Assembly (NCBI GenBank): GCA_028278425.1
Contig: JANQEJ010000037.1
Location: forward strand, 97,112-161,111
Direction: 5' to 3'
DNA: 64,000 bases
Origin: Planctomycetota bacterium
Lineage (GTDB): Bacteria; Planctomycetota; UBA1135; GCA-002686595
The notes beneath the pieces are model-generated. The model did not search any database, had not been told where the DNA came from, and saw only the letters and a program-made list of their open reading frames with translations. Shown here piece by piece: positions 1-8,603 of this stretch. The stretch's first letter is position 1. Each line of letters begins with the position of its first letter. Made by a program: the position numbers and the translations under genes.

Positions 1-796
<796 letters not shown>

Positions 797-800
<4 letters not shown>

Positions 801-3019
801 GGATCGAGAACCTGCAGCCGCGCGTATTGGAGGAGCAGCACCTTGGAGCCGAGCCCGTCGAAGGCGACGGTGGCGCGCGCGTTGAGCCCCGAGCCCTGCA
901 GCTTCTCGACGCGGCCGCGGCCGAAGTGCTCGTGGTACACCCGGTCGCCCTCGCGGACCTCGTCGACGCCCTCGGGGTTTTCAAAGGCGCCGAAGACGTC
1001 TTCCGCGTCTTCGGGCGTCGATTCCATCCCGTCGAGGAGCTCGGCCGGGATCTCGTCGAGGAACCGCGACGGCGTGCGGTAGCTCGTCTCGCCGAAGTGG
1101 AGCCGCGTGCGCGCGTGCGTGAGGAAGAGCCGCTCCTGCGCGCGGGTCATGCCGACGTACATCAGTCTCCGCTCCTCCTCGAGCCCGGCGTCGGGATCGT
1201 CGGAGTCCAGAGCCAGCGGGTGCGGCAGGAGCTGCTCCTCGAGCCCGGCGACGAACACGACGGGGAATTCCAGGCCCTTCGCCGCGTGCAGCGTCATCAG
1301 GGCGACCCGCTCGGTGCCCTCGTCGTAGGCGTCGACGTCGCTGACCAGAGCCACGTCCTGGAGGAAACCCCGCAGGCGGCCGTCGGGACTGGCACGGTCG
1401 TACGTGCTCGCGTGGGTGCGGAGCTCTTCCACGTTCTCCTCGCGCATCTCGAGTTCGGGCTCGCCGAGGTTCTTGAGCCAGCCCCCATAGTCGGTCGCCA
1501 GGATCACGCGGTCGAGCGCCTCCGCCGCCGGAGCGTCGCGCAGGTCGCCGAGCTCCTCCATCAACTGCGCGAAGGCTTCCAGCGACGCCCGCGCGCGGCC
1601 GCGGATCGTGGCGCGCGCCTCCGCCGACGCGGCGGCGTCGCGCAGGGGGACGCCGTGCGCGGCGGCCCAGTCGTTCAGCCTCTCGAGGCTCCGCTCGCCG
1701 ATGCCGCGCGCGGGGACGTTGATGACGCGCCGGCAGGCGACGTCGTCGCGCGGGTTGGCGATGAGCTGCAGGTAGGCGATCAGGTCGCGGATCTCGCGCC
1801 GCTGGTAGAACTCGATCCCGCCGACGATCTGGTAGGGAATCTGCGAGAGCCGGAAGGCGCGCTCCAGCGCGCGCTGCATGAAGTTGACGCGGTAGAACAC
1901 CGCGATGCCGTCGAGGTTGACGCCCTGCTCGCGCAGCGCCTGCACCTGAAGGCTGATCTCCGCCGCCTCGTCGTTCTCGTCGCCGCACTCGAGCACGGTC
2001 AGGAGCGGACCGTCCTCCCGCTCGCTCCACAGGTCCTTCTCCTTGCGCCCCACGTTGTGGCGGATGACCGCCTGGGCGCCCTTCAGGATGTTGCCGACCG
2101 AACGGTAGTTCTGCTCGAGCTTGATGACCGTCGCTTTGCCGAAGTCCTCCTCGAAGTCGAGGATGTTGCGCACGTCGGCGCCGCGCCAGGCGTAGATCGA
2201 CTGGTCGGGATCGCCGCAGACCGCCAGGTTGCCGTGCCAGCCGGCGAGATGGCGCGTCAGCAGGTACTGCACGCGGTTGGTGTCCTGGTACTCGTCAACG
2301 AGGACGTAGCGGAAGCGCTGGGCGTAGTTGTCGCGCACGCCGGGGTGCTCGTCGAAGATCCGCAGCGCGAGAAGCAGGAGGTCGTCGAAGTCCAGCGCGT
2401 TGGCCTCCCGCATCGCCGCGAGGTACTTGTCGCGGACGACGCGGAACACCTCGTCGTCCAAACCCTGCGCCTCGGCCGGTCCCGATCCCTCGTGCGTGCG
2501 CGCGCGGTTCTTCCCGTCGCTGATCCAGGCCCCCACCGAGGCGGCGCGGAAGCGCTGCGGGTCGTAGCCGGCGTCCTTGATCAGCCTCTTCAGGAGCTGG
2601 TTCCGGTCGTAGGTGTCGTAGATCGAAAAGTCGCGCGTCCAACCGCCCAGCACCTCGATCTCGCGCCGCAGGATGCGCGCGCACATCGCGTGGAAGGTGC
2701 TGATCCAGATGCCCTTGACGTCGGTGAGCGCGAGCACGCGCTCGCGCATCTCGCCCGCCGCCTTGTTCGTGAAGGTGATCGCGAGCACCTCCCACGGCTT
2801 GGCGCGCCCGGTGGCGAGCAGCCAGGCGATCCGCCGCGTGATGACCCGCGTCTTGCCCGAGCCGGCGCCCGCCAGGATGAGCAGCGGCCCCTCGCCGTGG
2901 GTGACCGCTTGGCGCTGGGGCTCGTTCAGGCCCTCGCAGAGCTCGGGCGGCGCCTCGCGCAGCTCGGTCTCGGCGCCTTCCTGCACCGCCTTGGCGTCCA
3001 TCCAGTCGAGGGGGGCCAT
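797..3019 (-). CDS. pcrA: UvrD/PcrA-type superfamily 1 DNA helicase
   Basis: A 740-residue ATP-dependent 3'-5' DNA helicase of the UvrD/Rep/PcrA family, acting in repair and replication restart. The SF1A motifs occur in order: QRQAV (Q motif), AGAGSGKT (Walker A), DEYQDTN (motif II), GDPDQSIYAWRGAD (motif III), LEQNYRS (motif IV), TLHAAKGLEFPVVF (motif V) and YVGMTRAQERL (motif VI). The C-terminus ends in a small Tudor-like tail (GDRVYHEHFGRGRVEKL), as in PcrA. The track ORF begins upstream at 3112, but ATG 3019 (MAPLDWMD) is preferred because a TAGAAT hexamer sits exactly 10 nt upstream and the extension would overlap the neighbouring methyltransferase. It ends in a GTGA overlap with the sigma-54 activator. 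UvrD, Rep and PcrA cannot be separated with certainty by eye. Confidence 0.95.
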
Positions 3020-3029
3020 GAGACCAGGG

Positions 3030-3035
3030 ATTCTA
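3030..3035 (-). promoter_or_regulatory. -10-like TAGAAT before helicase gene
   Basis: TAGAAT on the minus strand ends 10 nt before ATG 3019. With a normal -10 to start-site distance the transcript would begin 2-4 nt before the ATG, so it would be essentially leaderless. The same arrangement recurs at other genes in this window. Confidence 0.5.
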
Positions 3036-3062
3036 GTCCGCGGCGCGGACCGGGCGTACGCC

Positions 3063-3617
3063 CTAGCTGGCCTTGCGGGCGAGGACGCCCGCGCGCCCGC
3101 CTTCCTCTTCATAGAGGACGGTCTCCAGCCCGACGAGACCGGCGGCGAGGCTCCCGGGCTGAAGCCGAAAGCGCGCCGGCGGCTTCGCGCCCGGCCAGTC
3201 GAGCGTGAAGGTGCGCGCGATCGCGTGGCCGCCGGGCGCGACCAGCGTGTGGAGCTCCTCCCAGAGCCCCGCGTCGTGGAAGTCGACGACGCAGACGAGG
3301 TCGAACGGCTCCGCCGGCGGGAAGCCGTCCACGAGGACGTCGACCGGCGTCGCCGTCACCGCGACGTCCGCTTCGCGCGCGCGGATCTCCAGCTCGGTCA
3401 ACCCGACCGGGCTGACGTCCCAGGCGTGGGTCCGCCAGCCCGCCTGCGCGAGAACAACGGCGTGCCGCCCCGTCCCGGCGGCCAGGTCCAGGGCCCGCCC
3501 GCCGAGGGGCGCGCCGATGCGGCGGAGCGCCGCGAGCACGAAGGGATCCGGCGCCTTTCGTTCGCGGCCCAGGCGGCCGGCGTACTTCTCGTCCCAACGA
3601 TCGCGGTCCGTGGCCAC
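3063..3617 (-). CDS. class I SAM-dependent methyltransferase (TehB-like)
   Basis: A 184-residue Rossmann-fold methyltransferase. It starts with DRDRWDEKYAGR, a signature of the tellurite-resistance TehB / thiopurine-methyltransferase-like group, followed by the SAM-binding loop LDLAAGTGRHAV. The substrate is not visible. The start is GTG 3617; a TACGCT hexamer ends 6 nt upstream, consistent with a leaderless message. It lies just upstream of the helicase, on the same strand but with its own promoter-like signal. Alternative substrates include small electrophiles or metabolites; TehB function is not proven by sequence. Confidence 0.85.
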   Translation of the reverse strand: MATDRDRWDEKYAGRLGRERKAPDPFVLAALRRIGAPLGGRALDLAAGTGRHAVVLAQAGWRTHAWDVSPVGLTELEIRAREADVAVTATPVDVLVDGFPPAEPFDLVCVVDFHDAGLWEELHTLVAPGGHAIARTFTLDWPGAKPPARFRLQPGSLAAGLVGLETVLYEEEGGRAGVLARKAS

Positions 3618-3954
3618 CGCGCCAGCGTAACGCCGCGCGAGGCGACCACGGACCGCAGGGAGAGAACCGCAAGGGCGCGCGGGGGCCGGTTCAACTCTTC
3701 AAGGCTCTCTGGCCCGTACCCACCGGGCCGATCAGGAGTTCGGCGAACGAGCCATCCCGCGCCACCCTTGCGGCCTTGAACATGGCGGTCCGCCCACCCT
3801 TTTCCGAGCACAACCCCTCTTCTCGGCAACGATCTCGCCCCGCCCCGGGAACCGGGGAATCGAGGGGCGTGCCACCCCGCGCGCAACGCTCGGCCGGGTC
3901 AGGACTTGCCGCGCCCTTGACGCCCCGAGCCCGAGCCGGTTCCCCTGTCCGCGG
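3618..3954. other. gene-poor interval between divergent methyltransferase genes
   Basis: A 337-bp stretch between the minus-strand methyltransferase and the plus-strand methyltransferase. It holds the TACGCT hexamer of the minus gene (3624-3629) and a 6-bp hairpin GGCCCG/CGGGCC (3711-3729). A 30-codon minus-strand ORF (ATG near 3783) cannot be supported as a gene. I see no tRNA cloverleaf and no strong promoter for the plus gene. Confidence 0.4.
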
Positions 3955-4599
3955 ATGCCGACTCCCACGGAAGCCGAGCTCCTCGCGAAGCCGCCCGCGG
4001 AGCGCTGGGGCGACGACGACGCCGGCCGGCGCTACGTCGAGGAGCGCTGGAGCGATCCCCGCCGCGCCGCGCGCGACCCGCGGCTCGTCGCCAAGCTGCT
4101 CGAACGCTGCGACGCGCGCGGCGACCGCATCCTGGACGTCCCGTGCGGCACCGGCCGGCTGCGCGCGACGCTCGAGCGCTTCGGCACGACCTACGTCGGC
4201 ATGGACGTGTCGCCGCCGATGCTCGCGGAGGCGAGGCGCGGCGGCGCCAAGCGGCTGGCGGCGGCCGACCTCACCCGCCTGCCGCTACGCGACGCGAGCT
4301 TCGGCGTCGTCGTCGCGTGCCGCATCCTGCACCACCTCGCCGCCGACGAGCTCTTCGACGCCGCGGTGCGCGAGCTCGTGCGGGTCAGCTCGAAGGCGGT
4401 CGTCGCCTCCTTCTGGGACCGGGCCTCGCTGCCGGCGCTCGGCCGCCGCGCGCGCGGGCACCGCGCGGGGGGCCGCGTGGCGCACTCGAAGCGCCGCGTG
4501 CGCGCAGCCTTCGCCGCCGCCGGCGCGGAGGTCCGAACCTACGAGCACTCGTTCCGGTTCTTCTCGCAGCAGACCTTCGTCCTCGCGACGCGCGCATGA
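3955..4599 (+). CDS. class I SAM-dependent methyltransferase
   Basis: A 214-residue methyltransferase of the Methyltransf_11/25 type. The SAM-binding motif is ILDVPCGTGRL near residue 58, followed by YVGMDVSPPML and a motif-IV region VVVACRILHHL. It ends with RFFSQQTFVLATR, common in this fold. The ATG at 3955 is the only reasonable start. The stop overlaps the start of the downstream WaaP-like kinase as ATGA, so the two are probably one operon. The pairing with a Kdo/heptose-kinase-like protein suggests lipopolysaccharide or other surface glycolipid modification, but that is inference. Confidence 0.85.
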   Translation: MPTPTEAELLAKPPAERWGDDDAGRRYVEERWSDPRRAARDPRLVAKLLERCDARGDRILDVPCGTGRLRATLERFGTTYVGMDVSPPMLAEARRGGAKRLAAADLTRLPLRDASFGVVVACRILHHLAADELFDAAVRELVRVSSKAVVASFWDRASLPALGRRARGHRAGGRVAHSKRRVRAAFAAAGAEVRTYEHSFRFFSQQTFVLATRA

Positions 4600-5357
4600 G
4601 CCGCTTCGCGCTGCGCGGCGACGAGGCGGTCTTTGCGCGGCTGCGCCCCGCGCTCGAGCGCGCGCAACTCTCGGGGCGAAGCGAGAACCTCGTGCTCGAG
4701 CTCGACGAGCTCCGTCTCTTCGCGAAGTGGAGCTCCTTCCGCGGCAAGGCGCGGTGGCGCCACGCGGCGCGGGCGCTCTTCGGCCGGCCGCTTCCGCGCC
4801 TGAACGAGTTCGCCAACCTGACCTGGCTGCGCGAGCACGGTTTCGGCGCGCCGCGGCCGGTGCTCGCCGGCGCGGCCTGGCGCGGCGGTGCGCCGGCGTT
4901 TCAGTTCCTCTTCACCGAGGCGATCGAGAACGCGCGCACGCTCGACGAGCTCCTCGAGGACGGACCGGACGAGCTGCGGCTCCCCGCGCTGGAGACGCTC
5001 GGCCGCGAGGTCGGCAAGCTCCACGCGCGGGGCTTCGTGCACCGCGACCTCTTCCCGCGGAACCTCCTGGTCACCGTCGCGGGCGAGGCGCCGCGTATCC
5101 ACTTCCTCGACGCCTGGCGCGGCGGACCGGGGTTCGGGCTGCGCGGACCGGCGTACGACCTCGGGTGCCTGATGCTCTCCGGGGCCGGTCTCGTCGAGCC
5201 GGAGGAGCAGAAAGCGCTCTTCGACGCCTACTTCGGCGCGCGGGACGGCGCCGGAAAGCCCGCCCGTAGAATGGAGCTCCTCCGCGCGGCCGCGCGCGAG
5301 CGCCGCCGCCTCCAGCGCCGCTTCCCCCACCCACCCCGCGAGTGGAATCCATCCTGA
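4596..5357 (+). CDS. lipopolysaccharide kinase (Kdo/WaaP) family protein
   Basis: A 253-residue protein-kinase-like fold of the WaaP/KdkA family, which phosphorylates lipid A-core sugars in Gram-negative bacteria. The catalytic loop is HRDLFPRNLL, with the HxDxxxxN pattern, followed by HFLDAWRGG in the position of the metal-binding Asp. An N-terminal lysine in LRLFAKW may bind ATP. The start ATG 4596 overlaps the methyltransferase stop (ATGA). The true sugar acceptor cannot be deduced. It ends 40 bp before the sigma-fusion gene. The C-terminus is rich in Arg (ARERRRLQRRF), plausible for membrane-surface contact. Confidence 0.85.
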   Translation: MSRFALRGDEAVFARLRPALERAQLSGRSENLVLELDELRLFAKWSSFRGKARWRHAARALFGRPLPRLNEFANLTWLREHGFGAPRPVLAGAAWRGGAPAFQFLFTEAIENARTLDELLEDGPDELRLPALETLGREVGKLHARGFVHRDLFPRNLLVTVAGEAPRIHFLDAWRGGPGFGLRGPAYDLGCLMLSGAGLVEPEEQKALFDAYFGARDGAGKPARRMELLRAAARERRRLQRRFPHPPREWNPS

Positions 5358-5397
5358 GCGAGTCCGATCCGCGCTCCGCGGCGTGTCTTTGAGAGCC

Positions 5398-8034
5398 ATG
5401 CCGAACCCCGCTTCGACGCCGCACCCCGAGCTCCTGCTGGCGCAGGCGAGCTGGGTGCGCCGCCTCGCGCGAACGCTCGTGGCCGACGCCCACCTCGCCG
5501 AAGACCTCACCCAGGACACCTTCGTGCGCGCCCTCGAGCACCCGCCGCGGGCGGACCAGCCGCTGCGCGGCTGGCTCGCCACGGTGATGCGCAACCTCGC
5601 GGCGCAGGGACGCCGCGGCGAGGGACGCCGCAGCGCGCGCGAGGCCCGGGCGGCGCGTCCGGAGCCCGGCGACGCTTCCGACGACGTGGTCGCCCGCGTC
5701 GCGACACAGCGCGGAGTGGTCGAGGCCGTGCTCGCGCTCGACGAGCCGTACCGCACGACGCTGCTCCTGCGCTACTTCGAGGAGCTGCCGCCGCGGCGCA
5801 TCGCGGCGCGCCAGGGCGTGCCGGTGTCGACGGTCAAGACGCGCCTCGCGCGGGGCATCGCGGCGCTGCGCCAGCGGCTCGACGAGAGCCACGGCGGCGA
5901 CGGAAAGGCATGGCTTGGCGCTCTCCTGCCGCTCACGCGGTGGCCGGAGGGCGCGTGGGCACCCTCCCTTTCCACCGTCTCGTTCGGAGTCCTCGCCGTG
6001 AACGCCAAGGTCCTCGCCGTGTGTCTGCTCCTCGCCCTCGCGGGCACGATCGCCGTCGTCGCCACGCGCGGCGACGACCCCGCCGCCGCCACCGGCGTCA
6101 CCGCGGCGGGCGTGGAAGCCGCCGCGCCTATCGAGCCGGAGCTCGCGACGCCCGAGCGGCGGACGGCCGGCGAGGCGCGCGTGCTCGACGCGACGCGGCG
6201 AGCGCCGGTCGAGCCCGCGACGACGCCGGCGTACGCCGCGAGCCCCGCGCCGGCCGAGGCCTCCGCGCTTCGGGGTCGCGTGATCGACGTCGACTCGGTG
6301 CCCGTGGCCGGCGTCGCGGTCGGGTTCGGTCCCGGCGCCGCCTCGGGCGCGACCGCGCGCTCCGGCGCGGGCGGAGCCTTCTCGCTCCCCGCCGGTGACG
6401 CGACGGGCCACCTCTACGTCGACGACGAGCACTGGACCACCGTGCTCGCCGGCGCGCGCGTGCCGCGCAGCTCCGGCAAGGAAGCGGTCGTCGTCGTGGC
6501 GCCGCCGCTGCTCCTGGGCGGCGCGGTCGTCGACGCGGCGAGCGGGCTCGCGATCGACGGCGCCCACGTGCGCGTCGAGCTCCCGCGCGACTTCCGCGCG
6601 GACTTCGCGCTCGATCTCGACCACTCGATCGACGTCCCGCGGAGCACGCGCACCGACGCGTCCGGGCGCTTCGCCTTCGTGCAGGCCCCGCGCGTCCCGT
6701 CGGCGCGGCTCACGTGCGCGGCCGAGGGCTTCCTCGCCTACGACGAGCCGCTGCCGCTCGTCGCGGACGACCGGCTCGTGATCGCGCTCGAGCGGCCGGC
6801 CCTGCAGGGGACGCTCCTCACCGGACGCGTCGTCGCTCCGGGCGGTGCGCCGGTGCCGGACGCGAAGGTCTCGCTCGGCATCGACGTGCGGACCACCGAC
6901 GAGCGCGGCGAGTTCTCCTTCGACCTGGCCGCCCCGCGGAGCTTCAACCGCGCCTTCGGCGAGATGCTGGAGCTCCACGCCGGAACGCGCCCGGCGACGC
7001 CGGGGAGCCTGCTCGCGGTCGCGTCCGGGAGGCTGCCCGCGACGTACGAGGCGCCGCGCAACCCCGACGGCGAACCGGTGTGGCCCGAGTTCGTCACGCT
7101 CGTCCTCGGCGACGAGCCGCGCTCGATCGCGGGCACCGTCGTCGACGTCGACGGCGGGCCCGTCGCCGGCGCAAGGGTGTGGCTCAACGACCCGACCTTC
7201 TTCGGCGGCATCGGCGACGCCGCGTCGGGCGAGCGGCCGGACATGATTCACGTGGAGACGCTGCTGCGCGGCGAAGGCGATCGCTTCTGGAACTTCGTCG
7301 AGACCGACGAGCGCGGCGAATTCCGGCTCGAGGGCCTGCTCGACCGCGACTACACGGTCGAGGCGATGGTCCCCGACACGCTGCTCCGCGCGGTGATCCC
7401 GGCCGTGCCCGCGGGTCGCTCCAACCTCGTCGTCGCGCTGCCCGAGGAGGAGGTCTACCCCGAGTTGCGCGGCACCGTCGTCGGCGCGGACGGCGAGCCG
7501 ATCCCCGACGTGCGCGTGTTCCCGATGTGCGACGCGTTCCGCATGCGCGTGGCCGGCACCATCGTGGGCACGCGGCACGCGCGCGCCGGCGGGACGACCA
7601 CCGACGCCGAGGGCCGCTTCAAGCTCGAGCGCGTCCCGCGCAACCTGGTCTACCTGCGCCTCGACGGCGCGGAGACGCTGCCGCTCGAGTGGGGCCGACA
7701 CGTCGAGGGCGGGCTCGGGGAGCTCGTCGGCGACGACTTCGAGGACCTCGTCATCACGGTGGCGCGGCGCTGTCACTTCCAGGTCGAGCTCGACGACCCG
7801 GCCGAGGCCGACCGCTTCGCGATGCTCGACGCGCGCGGCGACGAGCTGGAGATCAGCGAGTTCGTCGGCAACGGGCGCGGCGAGGGCTTCCGCCAGTCGC
7901 TCCTCGAAGGCCGCTCGAACCCGATGGCGGCGCCGGACACCGCGGCGACGATCGTGCTCTACCTCGGCAACGAGGAGGTGCGGCGCGCGCCGATCCGGCT
8001 TGCGCCGGGAGAGCGCGTCACGATTCGGCCGTGA
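5398..8034 (+). CDS. ECF sigma factor - transmembrane - carboxypeptidase-regulatory-like fusion (copy 1)
   Basis: An 878-residue fusion. Residues ~10-75 are sigma region 2 (WVRRLARTLVADAHLAEDLT) and ~105-160 are region 4 (YFEELPPRRIAARQGVPVST, KTRLARGIAALRQRL). A hydrophobic segment near 200-222 (VLAVCLLLALAGTIAVV) would place everything after it outside the cytoplasmic membrane. The rest contains at least four carboxypeptidase D regulatory-like (transthyretin-fold) repeats, e.g. LRGRVIDVDSVPVAGVAVGF, LTGRVVAPGGAPVPDAKV, IAGTVVDVDGGPVAGARVW and LRGTVVGADGEPIPDVRVF. ATG 5398 is chosen over GTG 5383 because it matches the N-terminal length of the paralogue. The design implies a membrane-held sigma factor, perhaps released by proteolysis in response to an external ligand; that is inference. 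It shares a DPTFFG motif with copy 2. Confidence 0.9.
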   Translation: MPNPASTPHPELLLAQASWVRRLARTLVADAHLAEDLTQDTFVRALEHPPRADQPLRGWLATVMRNLAAQGRRGEGRRSAREARAARPEPGDASDDVVARVATQRGVVEAVLALDEPYRTTLLLRYFEELPPRRIAARQGVPVSTVKTRLARGIAALRQRLDESHGGDGKAWLGALLPLTRWPEGAWAPSLSTVSFGVLAVNAKVLAVCLLLALAGTIAVVATRGDDPAAATGVTAAGVEAAAPIEPELATPERRTAGEARVLDATRRAPVEPATTPAYAASPAPAEASALRGRVIDVDSVPVAGVAVGFGPGAASGATARSGAGGAFSLPAGDATGHLYVDDEHWTTVLAGARVPRSSGKEAVVVVAPPLLLGGAVVDAASGLAIDGAHVRVELPRDFRADFALDLDHSIDVPRSTRTDASGRFAFVQAPRVPSARLTCAAEGFLAYDEPLPLVADDRLVIALERPALQGTLLTGRVVAPGGAPVPDAKVSLGIDVRTTDERGEFSFDLAAPRSFNRAFGEMLELHAGTRPATPGSLLAVASGRLPATYEAPRNPDGEPVWPEFVTLVLGDEPRSIAGTVVDVDGGPVAGARVWLNDPTFFGGIGDAASGERPDMIHVETLLRGEGDRFWNFVETDERGEFRLEGLLDRDYTVEAMVPDTLLRAVIPAVPAGRSNLVVALPEEEVYPELRGTVVGADGEPIPDVRVFPMCDAFRMRVAGTIVGTRHARAGGTTTDAEGRFKLERVPRNLVYLRLDGAETLPLEWGRHVEGGLGELVGDDFEDLVITVARRCHFQVELDDPAEADRFAMLDARGDELEISEFVGNGRGEGFRQSLLEGRSNPMAAPDTAATIVLYLGNEEVRRAPIRLAPGERVTIRP

Positions 8035-8542
8035 TCTCCGGGATCGAGGGGCCGCCCCCGTCGAGGATACGCGCGCCCGGGTAGCGCTCCGCCACGATCT
8101 CCCGGTGGCGCACCAGCTCGATGGTGACGCGCTCGCTGCACCAGGCGACGAGGTCGGGATGGTCGCGCCGGTGGAACTTGAGCTCGACCGCGCCCTGGCG
8201 GACCGTCTGGCTCTCGCCGCGCTCCTCGATCTCGTAGAAGACCTCCATCTTGAACACGGTCCGGCCGAGCGGGATCAACGGCTCGATCAACTGCACGTCG
8301 TGGCGCACGGTGACGGTCTGCTTCGGCCGCTGGAGGTGGCGCACGACGTGATACACCGTGACGGCGGCGACGCAGACCGCGACGGCGAGGAGCACTTCCG
8401 CCAGGTCGATCTGGACGTCGGCGCGGAACGCCATCGCGATGAGGAGGAACGCCCCGAGCAGGAGAAACGGCCCGAGCACGATCACCGCGACGGTGATCCA
8501 GAGGGCCTTCCGGACCGGCAGCAGAGCGAGGATGCGCTTCAC
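8018..8542 (-). CDS. small membrane protein of unknown function
   Basis: A 174-residue protein I do not recognise. Two hydrophobic segments near residues 12-38 (ALWITVAVIVLGPFLLLGAF) and 47-66 (LAEVLLAVAVCVAAVTVYHV) are followed by a cytoplasmic or periplasmic domain of about 110 residues rich in charged beta-prone sequence. It is convergent with sigma-fusion copy 1 (17-bp 3' overlap) and divergent from copy 2, so it is embedded between the two paralogues. GTG 8542 is the start; a TAGCAT hexamer lies about 24 nt upstream and a short palindrome (cccgagcgatcggg) sits between. A role with the sigma fusions is possible but unproven. Confidence 0.7.
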   Translation of the reverse strand: MKRILALLPVRKALWITVAVIVLGPFLLLGAFLLIAMAFRADVQIDLAEVLLAVAVCVAAVTVYHVVRHLQRPKQTVTVRHDVQLIEPLIPLGRTVFKMEVFYEIEERGESQTVRQGAVELKFHRRDHPDLVAWCSERVTIELVRHREIVAERYPGARILDGGGPSIPEITAES

Positions 8543-8603
8543 GAAAAAGTCCCGATCGCTCGGGAAATGCTAGCGGATACTGGCATTCAGGAAAGCGCAC
8601 GCC

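Noticed and set aside
3711-3729. 6-bp hairpin GGCCCG/CGGGCC as terminator
   Set aside because: The stem is short, there is no U-tract, and no gene ends next to it.
3694-3785. 30-codon minus-strand ORF (MFKAARVARDGSF...)
   Set aside because: Too short, with no clear ribosome site or recognised family. It could be chance in GC-rich DNA.
5071-7776. 901-aa minus-strand ORF
   Set aside because: It is an Arg/Ala-rich shadow of the sigma-fusion and kinase genes, with no domain pattern.
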